Origin: Lachnospiraceae bacterium
Lineage (GTDB): Bacteria > Bacillota > Clostridia > Lachnospirales > Lachnospiraceae
DNA: 64,000 nt
NCBI GenBank assembly: GCA_017556805.1
Contig: JAFYMC010000036.1
Coordinates: 62,001 to 126,000 of the forward strand
Direction of reading: 5' to 3'
Below the pieces are notes generated by a model. That model had not been told where the DNA came from and ran no database searches. It saw only the letters and a program-made list of their open reading frames with translations. Each line of letters starts with the position of its first letter. Position 1 is the stretch's first letter. Shown here piece after piece: positions 42,245 to 49,563 of the stretch. A program made the translations under genes and the position numbers.

Positions 42245-43063
42245 ATGAAAATCATAGAACTGAAATGTTCCGGATGCGGAGCGCAGATTACGCCGGATTT
42301 GGAGACCGGAATCGGGATATGCGAGTATTGCGGATTGCAGGTTATCTTCGATAACAAAGACGTCCTTAAGAAGATTCTTGTCGGTGTAAAGGAAAGGTCT
42401 GTCGGAGATGACGTGGGACAGGTGAAATTGCCCAAGGCTCCGGAACCGAAGTATTTTCCGTGGTGCGACAGTGGCCTTAAGGACCATGTCATGGATTGGA
42501 AGGATCCGGCGTTGGAGACGGCAATGCGTGAAGTGACAGGGATTAAGAATCGCGACATTATGCTCAGTGACGTATATAAATTGACAAGCCTGCAGTTGAA
42601 CGAAAAGGGCATTGAGAAGGTAGATGCATTAAACGAACTGGTCAATCTGCAGAGACTTGTGTTGGAAAACAACAGCATTTCCAGCATCGCCGGTTTGACA
42701 AAGTTGAAAAATCTTACGTTTTTGAATTTATATAAAAACAATGTGGCGGATATCGGCGGAATTGCGTATATGCCGCTCTTAAACAATATTTGTCTGGCAT
42801 ATAATTCGGTTACGGATTTGACGCCTCTTGCGGGCTTAAAGTATATCGAGACTTTGTACGTATTTATGAACCGGGTGACGGATGTTTCACCGTTGGCGAA
42901 TTTGGTTTCTTTAAAGGATTTGCGCATTGATTTTAACCCGATTCGGGATGTCAGCCCACTTGTCGGGCTACGGTATCTGGAGAGTTTAAATATTCAGCAG
43001 ACGGACATCGAGAATTTGGGCCCGTTGCTGAAACTGACGAATTTAAAGAATTTGCATCAGTAA
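42245..43063 (+). CDS. Zinc-ribbon and leucine-rich repeat protein
   Basis: The protein has 272 aa and TGAAGGAGACATAGG precedes the ATG. The N-terminus (1-35) is a zinc ribbon (CSGCGAQI...CEYCG). After a linker, six internalin-type leucine-rich repeats of about 22 residues (LVNLQRLVLENNSISSI, ANLVSLKDLRIDFNPIRDV) run to the C-terminus. There is no signal peptide, so it is intracellular and probably binds a protein partner. It lies 31 bp after the frameshifted zinc-ribbon gene's tail frame and may share its operon. Confidence 0.85.
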   Translation: MKIIELKCSGCGAQITPDLETGIGICEYCGLQVIFDNKDVLKKILVGVKERSVGDDVGQVKLPKAPEPKYFPWCDSGLKDHVMDWKDPALETAMREVTGIKNRDIMLSDVYKLTSLQLNEKGIEKVDALNELVNLQRLVLENNSISSIAGLTKLKNLTFLNLYKNNVADIGGIAYMPLLNNICLAYNSVTDLTPLAGLKYIETLYVFMNRVTDVSPLANLVSLKDLRIDFNPIRDVSPLVGLRYLESLNIQQTDIENLGPLLKLTNLKNLHQ

Positions 43064-43099
43064 TTTGACATAGTCTGAGCCTGGATGGGCAGGAAAAGG

Positions 43100-43138
43100 T
43101 ATGTATTTTAAAATTTTTGAAATACATATCTTTTTTTG
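43100..43138 (+). terminator. Terminator of the LRR gene
   Basis: A 9-bp stem (TATGTATTT, 43100-43108, and AAATACATA, 43120-43128) is followed by TCTTTTTTTG. Confidence 0.85.
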
Positions 43139-43190
43139 TAACGAATCCATATACGAAAACGTCTGTTAAAGTGAAAGGAGGTGAGTCGGT

Positions 43191-43685
43191 GTGAAGGATG
43201 CGGATTTTAGTAAGTTGTACGAAAGCCATGCCGAGCAGGTGTACAAATTTCTGTTAGGACTTTGCGGAGATGTACATCAGGCAGAGGATTTGCTGCAGGA
43301 TACCTTTGTAAAGGCAATACAGAACGTAGACGGCTTTGATAATCGGTGCAAATTTACCACGTGGTTGTACACGATTGCAAAGAATACATATTATGATAGC
43401 TTGCGTAAGAAAAAGAGGCATCCGGAAGAGGCGTTGACAGAGGATGTGGCTTGGGAACAATCGTTGGAAGCACACATACTGGACGGTGACTCGGCGAAGG
43501 AAATTCGTAGGATGATACACCGACTGCCGGAACCTTATAAGGAAGTCTTTTTACTGCGATTTTACGGGGAACTGTCCTTTCGGGAAATCGGAGAAACCTT
43601 CGGTAAGTCTGAAGTTTGGGGCAGAGTAACCTACCTTCGCGGAAAAGAATTGTTGCGCACGTATTTAAGTGAAAGGGGCTGTTGA
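43191..43685 (+). CDS. ECF RNA polymerase sigma factor
   Basis: The protein has 164 aa and starts at GTG, after AAAGGAGGTGAGTCGGT. Region 2 has FLLGLCGDVHQAEDLLQDTF and FTTWLYTIAKNTYYDS. Region 4 has LPEPYKEVFLLRFYGELSF and the HTH EIGETFGKSEVWGRVTYLR. It is immediately followed by its likely anti-sigma gene (2 bp spacing). The stimulus is probably envelope related. Confidence 0.95.
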   Translation: MKDADFSKLYESHAEQVYKFLLGLCGDVHQAEDLLQDTFVKAIQNVDGFDNRCKFTTWLYTIAKNTYYDSLRKKKRHPEEALTEDVAWEQSLEAHILDGDSAKEIRRMIHRLPEPYKEVFLLRFYGELSFREIGETFGKSEVWGRVTYLRGKELLRTYLSERGC

Positions 43686-43686
43686 G

Positions 43687-44880
43687 ATGAATTGTGAAGT
43701 GGCAAAGGATTTAATGACCCTCTATGTGGAGGATATGTGTTCTCAGGAGAGTAAAAAAGCCTTGGAAGAGCATGTGAAGGAGTGCACGGCATGTGCCGGA
43801 TTTTTACAGAAGGTTAGGAATGAACTGGAAGTCGGGGAGGATGCGGACAGAAAGGATTATACGCAAGAAAACGAGACTTCTTTAAAACCTTTGAAAAAGG
43901 TGAAAAAAAGTTTGGCTCGCCGTAAGTTGACTGCTATCACTTTGGGCCTATTACTGGTTGCGGTTTTGGCAGGAATCGTTTTTTTGAGTTATGGACAGGT
44001 TACCAATCGATGTATGAGTTTCTCTGCCATTGTAGATGCTTTTAAGGTGAAACGTGTATGTGAGAAATTGACCGAAGGGGATACACAGGCGCTTTTAGAT
44101 GTGATTGCGTTTCGGATAGAAGATTATTATAGTATGCAATATGACGATTCCATGACAGAGGGGATGGAGGAGTATAAGAAATCGATTCAAAAATCTATTG
44201 ACGAGGCGTATGCGTACTATTTTGAGGGAAAGGATATTAAGGTTAAAATTGAAGAAATATGGTTGACGCCGTACGATGAAAATCTGGCGGATAACATGGT
44301 CTTTACGTCATATCTCGTAGGATTTTACGAAAAGGGTGAGTTGATTTATTCGATGGATTTTGGGAAAATCGCTCCGAAAAAATATGCACTGTATGAAGAA
44401 AATGCAGAGGGAAAACCGAATTTTACGGCAAATCTTCGTAACTATTATGATGTGGTTTTCGAAATTGCGCTCAGGTATTCAACCGTCAGGACATATAATA
44501 AGCTGGTAGCGGGAGAAACGGTGAATAGTTACGGTTCCGGTTTTAAGATGGGAATCCGAAAGACGATGGATGCCGATGAACAGAAGGAATTTTCGGATGG
44601 TCTGGAGCAACGTCTGAAGGTGCTGTACGAATCGGGCTGGTATTTTAAGGATGTGATGTTTGCGGCGGATGAGTTTGATACGGAGAAGAACCGTTGGATT
44701 TATAAGGTATGGTTTTTGAGTGAAAATCAGGAAGACGGTACCTTGGCAATGCTGGAACAGCGTTTCGCTTATTATAATTCCCATCTGTATGTGATGGAGG
44801 AAGAAGAACCGACGTTAATTGTGCAAACGGGTGAGGTGCCGGAGGAGATTGAGGAGCGGTTGATAACATTATTCCGGTAA
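43687..44880 (+). CDS. Anti-sigma factor with zinc-finger and membrane anchor
   Basis: The protein has 397 aa from ATG 43687 (GAAAGGGGCTGTTGAG). The N-terminal zf-HC2 (ZAS-like) domain shows MNCEVAKDLMTLYVED and EEHVKECTAC, the Cys/His cluster that holds the ECF factor. One membrane helix (about 76-98) follows, then an extracellular domain of about 300 aa. It should keep the sigma factor inactive until an outside signal releases it. The large outer domain has no recognised fold. Confidence 0.9.
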   Translation: MNCEVAKDLMTLYVEDMCSQESKKALEEHVKECTACAGFLQKVRNELEVGEDADRKDYTQENETSLKPLKKVKKSLARRKLTAITLGLLLVAVLAGIVFLSYGQVTNRCMSFSAIVDAFKVKRVCEKLTEGDTQALLDVIAFRIEDYYSMQYDDSMTEGMEEYKKSIQKSIDEAYAYYFEGKDIKVKIEEIWLTPYDENLADNMVFTSYLVGFYEKGELIYSMDFGKIAPKKYALYEENAEGKPNFTANLRNYYDVVFEIALRYSTVRTYNKLVAGETVNSYGSGFKMGIRKTMDADEQKEFSDGLEQRLKVLYESGWYFKDVMFAADEFDTEKNRWIYKVWFLSENQEDGTLAMLEQRFAYYNSHLYVMEEEEPTLIVQTGEVPEEIEERLITLFR

Positions 44881-45101
44881 ACTTGCGGTGTGGAGCTTTT
44901 TCATCAGTGGTGCTTTGGAAAGGGTTTTTTGGGTGATATCATTTGATTTAAATATATGAACTTTCCGGCTTTGTATAAATCTATATATTTATAGTGCTTT
45001 TTTACTAAAGATGTGCTATAATAAAATAAATAGAGCGTGGGTGATAAGATAATTTTGATATAAGTATCGAGTGTTTCCGAGGAAGGAAAGGCAGGTGTCC
45101 T
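44881..45101 (+). other. Intergenic region with the EAL gene promoter
   Basis: This 221-bp gap has an extended -10 (TGCTATAAT, TATAAT 45017-45022) with AT-rich sequence upstream and no clear -35. The leader to ATG 45102 is about 75 nt. No terminator for the anti-sigma gene was found. Confidence 0.5.
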
Positions 45102-46910
45102 ATGGTCAAAATAACATCTACGATGATTGTACATAGACCGGAAAGGCTGTTGTACTATTTGCCGAAAGTAACGGAAGAAGTGAATCTGTGTATCGCGGAC
45201 GGAGTATGCCCTCCCGGTTTAAAGGAGTACCGGTATGACTTCGGTACCTATGATGATGCCGGGGCTTTCTGTTTGCCACCTGCGTTGCGGGCGAAGGCAG
45301 GGACGGACTGGGTAGTGGGACTTGAGTACAGAAAGGATGACTCTGCAGTGAAGTTGCCGGAGCAGCTTCCGTTTGTGGAACTTCCGGAGTGCAACGTGAT
45401 TATTCAGGATGTCTCTTATGAGGGACAGCTGACAGAGGCCGTATTGGATGAAATTATCAGTTACGGCAGAACGTATAAAGATGATAACAGTGCAGAGTAT
45501 CGTTATGTACAGGATGGTTTGGTGGCCGCATTTACTTCAAAAGAGAAGCTTCGTATTTTGTATGAAATCGAATTGGTTGCCGAGAATGCTCTATATTTTA
45601 ACAGGATGGGGCATGACTATTCGAAGGAAGAACTGCTCATAAAAGCGTACCATGACCCGATTACCGGATATTATAACTGGTCCTGGATGTGGGACCGTTT
45701 GGCGTCTTACTATTTAGACGGAATCAAGGATTATGGGTTTGTACATTTTGATATCAAAGATTTTAATATGATTAACGAATTGTACAATCATCAGGTGGCA
45801 AATGATGTATTGGCACGGGTAACCCGGAATATCGAAGCCCATAAGGACTGGATTTATTATGGGGCAAGATGTGATAATGACAATTTTGCATTGATGATTC
45901 GCGATATGCCGGAAGCAGAGGCAAGAGAGAAGCTGACGGAGTTTTTTGAGGAAATATCGGTTCTTAAGGAGGATCCGTCTTATCGGATTTACTACCGATG
46001 TGGCGTTGTGAATATGCGGAATGCCATGAATGTAGGAAGTATTGTCGCAGATTGTGCGAAGATGGCGCAGACTACGGGAACAAAGATTAATGTTACCGAG
46101 ATTAATTTCTACACAAATGAGATGCATGAGGATCTTCTTTGGGGAAAGCATTTAAAGGCTTATCTGAATACGGCGATTGATGAGGATGAGTTTATGGTAT
46201 ATCTGCAGCCGAAGATTGATATTCATACGGAACGGATTTACGGTGCGGAGGCATTGGTGCGTTGGAATTATAAGCACAGAAAACTGCTTACACCGTATCA
46301 CTTTATTCCGCATTTTGAAGCAGATGATTCGATTATAAAGGTAGATAATCTCGTACTGCGTAAGGTATGCGAGAAGCTTATGGAGTGGAAGAGGAAAGGA
46401 CTTCCGTTGTATCCGGTTTCGGTGAATTTGTCCCGGAAGCATATGGAGCAGGCGTATTTGTCGGATTATTTGACCGAGATTGTAGATACCTACGGAGTGG
46501 ACCACTCTCTGATTGAGTTTGAGCTGACAGAGACGGTTGCTTCCGAGAATCATAGGTATATGATTTCCGTGATGGAGGATTTAAAGGAAAAGGGTTTCCG
46601 GATATCCATGGATGATTTCGGGACCGGTTATTCCTCCTTTGCATTGTTAAAGGAAATGCCGCTGGATACGTTGAAAATCGACAAAAGCTTTGTAGATTTG
46701 CTTGCAGCAGAGGAAAATCCGGAGAAAATTCGTATTATTTTACGCCACATTATTTCCATGGCAAGAGAACTGGGAATGCACTGTGTTGCGGAAGGTGCGG
46801 AAGAGTATGCACAGGTACACGCTTTGGGAGAATTGGGCTGTGAGGTGATTCAAGGCTATTACTACAGCAAGCCGATACCTATGCAGGAATATGAAGAGAT
46901 ATATCTTTAA
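45102..46910 (+). CDS. Degenerate-GGDEF/EAL cyclic-di-GMP phosphodiesterase
   Basis: The protein has 602 aa. Residues about 1-170 form an unassigned N-terminal domain. The GGDEF domain (about 180-330) has lost its motif: the segment is GARCDNDNFAL. The EAL domain (about 345-600) is complete: EALVRW, the Asn in VNLSRKH, the Glu in FELTET, DDFGTGYSS and KIDKSF. It should therefore hydrolyse c-di-GMP, with the GGDEF part possibly sensing GTP. There is no membrane segment, so it is soluble. The gene is single, with its own promoter and terminator. Confidence 0.92.
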   Translation: MVKITSTMIVHRPERLLYYLPKVTEEVNLCIADGVCPPGLKEYRYDFGTYDDAGAFCLPPALRAKAGTDWVVGLEYRKDDSAVKLPEQLPFVELPECNVIIQDVSYEGQLTEAVLDEIISYGRTYKDDNSAEYRYVQDGLVAAFTSKEKLRILYEIELVAENALYFNRMGHDYSKEELLIKAYHDPITGYYNWSWMWDRLASYYLDGIKDYGFVHFDIKDFNMINELYNHQVANDVLARVTRNIEAHKDWIYYGARCDNDNFALMIRDMPEAEAREKLTEFFEEISVLKEDPSYRIYYRCGVVNMRNAMNVGSIVADCAKMAQTTGTKINVTEINFYTNEMHEDLLWGKHLKAYLNTAIDEDEFMVYLQPKIDIHTERIYGAEALVRWNYKHRKLLTPYHFIPHFEADDSIIKVDNLVLRKVCEKLMEWKRKGLPLYPVSVNLSRKHMEQAYLSDYLTEIVDTYGVDHSLIEFELTETVASENHRYMISVMEDLKEKGFRISMDDFGTGYSSFALLKEMPLDTLKIDKSFVDLLAAEENPEKIRIILRHIISMARELGMHCVAEGAEEYAQVHALGELGCEVIQGYYYSKPIPMQEYEEIYL

Positions 46911-46915
46911 CAGAC

Positions 46916-46947
46916 AGGAGAAGGGGCGAGGCTCTTTCTCCTTTTTT
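46916..46947 (+). terminator. Terminator of the EAL gene
   Basis: The stem AGGAGAAGG (46916-46924) pairs with TTTCTCCT (46935-46942), and six T follow. Confidence 0.8.
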
Positions 46948-46949
46948 GA

Positions 46950-46978
46950 TTGAATAAAACAGAAGAATACGGTATACT
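46950..46978 (+). promoter_or_regulatory. Promoter of the AAC(3)-like gene
   Basis: TTGAAT (46950-46955) and TATACT (46973-46978) have a 17-bp spacer. The -35 touches the end of the upstream terminator's T run. Confidence 0.6.
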
Positions 46979-47033
46979 GGAACTGGGATAAACGGAGTTG
47001 ACAAATATAGGATGAATGGAACGGAGCGTAGAT

Positions 47034-47825
47034 ATGATGTATTCCAAAGAGGATTTAATGCAGGATTTAAAAGGGATGGGACTGAAACCGACGGATGCCC
47101 TGATGGTGCATTCTTCTATGAAATCTATCGGTGCGGTAGATGGTGGCGCAGATACTGTTGTGGATACATTTATGGAGTATCTGAAAGAAGGTTTGTTTAT
47201 GACGCCGACCCACACCTGGGCACAAATGAGCAGGGAGTATTCCACTTTTAATCCGGCGACAGAACCGGCTTGTGTGGGCATTATTCCGAATGTTTTCAGG
47301 CAAAGGGAGGGTGTGGTACGCTCGCTGCATCCCACACACAGTATTGCGGCGTACGGACCGAATGCGGCAGAGTACATAAAGGGAGAAGAGAATGCGACAT
47401 CGCCGTGTCCGCCCGGCGGATGTTGGGACCGGTTACGGGAGATTGATGCGAAGATTTTGCTGCTTGGTGTGACACATACAAGAAATACCTATATCCATAG
47501 TGTGGACGAGGTGCTGAGAATAAAGGATCGTTTGACGGATGAACCGACCCTGATGCATGTGGTGATGCCGGACGGGAGTGTAAAAGATGTGCCGATGTAC
47601 CGACACTTTAACCGTACACTGGGCACGGGAAATTTCTCGGAAGAATTTGATAAGATGAAGCAGGCGTTTTATGACCTGGGGGCAGCGAAGCCGGTAAAAT
47701 TCGGAGATGCGGAGTGTATATTGTGTGAAGCGAGAAAGATATTTGAGGTATGTGAGAAACTGTTTTCCATCGAAGAAAACTGTGTGATTGACCGGGATGT
47801 GATACCGGAACACTGGTGGAAGTAA
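47034..47825 (+). CDS. AAC(3)-family N-acetyltransferase
   Basis: The protein has 263 aa. ATG 47034 has ACGGAG at the right spacing; an earlier in-frame ATG at 47016 has none. It matches the Antibiotic_NAT fold of aminoglycoside 3-N-acetyltransferases: DALMVHSSMKSIGAVDGGAD, the catalytic motif LHPTHSIAAYGP, and CWDRL. It uses acetyl-CoA. Many such chromosomal proteins act on other amines, so antibiotic resistance is not assured. It is followed by a small hypothetical gene. Confidence 0.85.
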   Translation: MMYSKEDLMQDLKGMGLKPTDALMVHSSMKSIGAVDGGADTVVDTFMEYLKEGLFMTPTHTWAQMSREYSTFNPATEPACVGIIPNVFRQREGVVRSLHPTHSIAAYGPNAAEYIKGEENATSPCPPGGCWDRLREIDAKILLLGVTHTRNTYIHSVDEVLRIKDRLTDEPTLMHVVMPDGSVKDVPMYRHFNRTLGTGNFSEEFDKMKQAFYDLGAAKPVKFGDAECILCEARKIFEVCEKLFSIEENCVIDRDVIPEHWWK

Positions 47826-47867
47826 AGTTTTGAAGGAGAATACATAGAAAGATGAGGTTATGTTAGC

Positions 47868-48122
47868 ATGAGTTTCTTTAAATTTTCCAAGAAGCATATT
47901 CATTTGGAAATGATTATTTCCCGGATGGAGTCGAATAAAGAGAATAATTATAAGGATGCGGCTCAACAGGATTTTAAAGAGTTGATAGATTGCTTTGAAA
48001 AATTGTCCGAGGCAGGATGTCTTTCCGAACGTCAGAAGAAGTATTATGACGGAAAGATATCCGCATATAGGGAAGAATTAAAGGGGTATACCCATAAGGA
48101 TCAGAAACCGTTTTGGACATAA
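47868..48122 (+). CDS. Hypothetical small helical protein
   Basis: The protein has 84 aa, is highly charged and predicted all-helical (EMIISRMESNKENNYKDAAQ). No signal peptide or membrane segment. RBS GATGAGGTTATG is moderate. The spacing to the AAC gene is 42 bp. No family recognised. Confidence 0.55.
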   Translation: MSFFKFSKKHIHLEMIISRMESNKENNYKDAAQQDFKELIDCFEKLSEAGCLSERQKKYYDGKISAYREELKGYTHKDQKPFWT

Positions 48123-48164
48123 GAAAAGAATCAGGCAAAAAGAGGAAAATTATTGCTCGCCAAC

Positions 48165-48193
48165 TTGCTATTTTCTGAGAAAAGTGGTAAAAT
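48165..48193 (+). promoter_or_regulatory. Promoter of the membrane protein/deacetylase pair
   Basis: TTGCTA (48165-48170) and TAAAAT (48188-48193) have a 17-bp spacer, 29 bp before ATG 48222. Confidence 0.6.
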
Positions 48194-48221
48194 ATCAGAA
48201 AAGAGTGAAAAGGGGTGTGCG

Positions 48222-48638
48222 ATGGGAGAACGGTTAAAGAAGTACCTAAAAAAGACCGAAGCGTTGGTAGAGAATTTGTCACGGCTTGCGGAGAAAGAAC
48301 ATACACAAGAAAGTAATCCGAAGCAGAACAACGGTGCGGAAGAGGAAACTTTTCGAAAACGCCTTGCAAAGGAAAAGGCGGAACTTCTGATACAAATCGG
48401 ATTCTTTCAGCATGAACGCCTGATTCACTTGATTGTTACGGTGCTGTTTGCACTGATGACGATATTAGTATTTTTACTGGCTGTAACGAATTTTTCGTTA
48501 TGGACGGGAGTGTTACTGTTGTTACTGATGGTGCTTCTGATACCGTACATCAAGCATTACTGGTTGCTGGAAAACGGGACACAGAAGTTGTATCAATATT
48601 ATGACAAATTGGAGGAACTGTATTATGGAGAAGACTAA
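48222..48638 (+). CDS. Small membrane protein with coiled N-terminus
   Basis: The protein has 138 aa from ATG 48222 (RBS AAAAGGGGTGTGCG); an in-frame codon at 48153 has no RBS and lies before the promoter -10. Residues 1-65 are charged and likely coiled. Two adjacent membrane helices (about 68-110, LIVTVLFALMTILVFLLA and WTGVLLLLLMVLLIPY) follow, then a short tail. It overlaps the deacetylase start by 14 bp. Function unknown. Confidence 0.65.
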   Translation: MGERLKKYLKKTEALVENLSRLAEKEHTQESNPKQNNGAEEETFRKRLAKEKAELLIQIGFFQHERLIHLIVTVLFALMTILVFLLAVTNFSLWTGVLLLLLMVLLIPYIKHYWLLENGTQKLYQYYDKLEELYYGED

Positions 48639-49257
48639 GTTAGTAGCGTTTACCTTTGATGACGGTCCGTTGCCGTATGCCGATGACAGTACTGCTATGC
48701 GGATTTTAAAGACCTACGAAAAGTACGGTCAAACTGCAACCTTCTTTTATTGGGGTGAGAGAATCAATGATGCCAGTGCACCGGAGATGAAGTTCGCGCA
48801 GAGCATCGGTTGTGAAGCGGGAAATCACACCTTTACCCATTGCCCGCTGACGGAAAAGACAGTGGAGGAGATGAAGGATGAACTGAAAAAGACTTCGGAT
48901 GCAGTGGAAAATGTTTTGGGTGTGGCTCCGAAGCTGATGCGTCTGCCATATCTGGCATCAAACGAAACCGTAACGGCTACGGTGGATTACCCGATGATTA
49001 ACTGCAGTGCGGACAGCAGAGACTGGGATAATGCAACGACGGAAGAAATCATTCAGAGAATTATGGACGTGGAAGCTGCGGGAGAACTGGAAAATGCAAT
49101 TATACTTATGCATGAGCCGTATGCGACTACGGCAGCGGCAGTAGAGTACTTAATTCCGACCCTCATGGAAAAGGGCTATCGTTTTGTGAGCGTATCCGAG
49201 CTTGCAAAGCAGAACGGAGTCGAACTTCAGAAGCATACGATTTACGGAAAGCTGTAA
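48625..49257 (+). CDS. Polysaccharide deacetylase (NodB/CE4) without signal peptide
   Basis: The protein has 210 aa; ATG 48625 follows TTGGAGGAACTGTATT. CE4 motifs are clear: TFDDGP, the metal-binding NHTFTH (H-T-x-T-H), the arginine motif RLPY, and the late LMHEP. It removes acetyl groups from N-acetylglucosamine polymers or acetylated xylan, using a metal. No signal peptide is seen. Since the GH10 enzyme here also lacks one, the two may act on imported oligosaccharides, which is speculation. The gene ends in a terminator. Confidence 0.93.
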   Translation: MEKTKLVAFTFDDGPLPYADDSTAMRILKTYEKYGQTATFFYWGERINDASAPEMKFAQSIGCEAGNHTFTHCPLTEKTVEEMKDELKKTSDAVENVLGVAPKLMRLPYLASNETVTATVDYPMINCSADSRDWDNATTEEIIQRIMDVEAAGELENAIILMHEPYATTAAAVEYLIPTLMEKGYRFVSVSELAKQNGVELQKHTIYGKL

Positions 49258-49281
49258 TACAACGAAAAAGAATAAAAAGAA

Positions 49282-49311
49282 AAGGGACTGTGCGATACAG
49301 TCCCTTGTTTT
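49282..49311. terminator. Bidirectional terminator
   Basis: A perfect 10-bp stem (AAGGGACTGT, 49282-49291, and ACAGTCCCTT, 49297-49306) has T-rich flanks on both strands (GTTTTTA after it; A-rich before it). It serves the deacetylase and the minus-strand small gene. Confidence 0.85.
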
Positions 49312-49505
49312 TATTTACCGCCGATGAGCGTTGGCTCGGAAAGCCTGTAGGTATAGTATTTTACAACGTTGCCGCTCTCCATGGCAATCTTTTCCGGCGG
49401 GATTAGATTGATATCCCTGACATAGGGAACCGGATAATAAATTACGAAATTTTCTGCTGCCGTGGAATCAAACGGTAACAGGGGAGTATAGCATTTTTCA
49501 CTCAT
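49311..49505 (-). CDS. Hypothetical 64-aa protein
   Basis: ATG 49505 is preceded on the minus strand by AAAAAAAAGGAGGCGCGGATT, a strong RBS. The product begins MSEKCYTPLLPFDSTAAEN, has a YYPVPYVRDINLIPPEK segment and ends at the terminator. No family recognised. It is 58 bp downstream of the calcium ATPase gene on the same strand and may share its transcript. Confidence 0.6.
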   Translation of the reverse strand: MSEKCYTPLLPFDSTAAENFVIYYPVPYVRDINLIPPEKIAMESGNVVKYYTYRLSEPTLIGGK

Positions 49506-49563
49506 AATCCGCGCCTCCTTTTTTTTCAGTATAGCACGGAAAACGGCAAAATGCAAGGTGTTG

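Noticed and set aside
41974-42927. Long minus-strand ORF (317 aa) over the zinc-ribbon and LRR genes
   Set aside because: It is antisense to clear domain-bearing genes on the plus strand and shows no family features.
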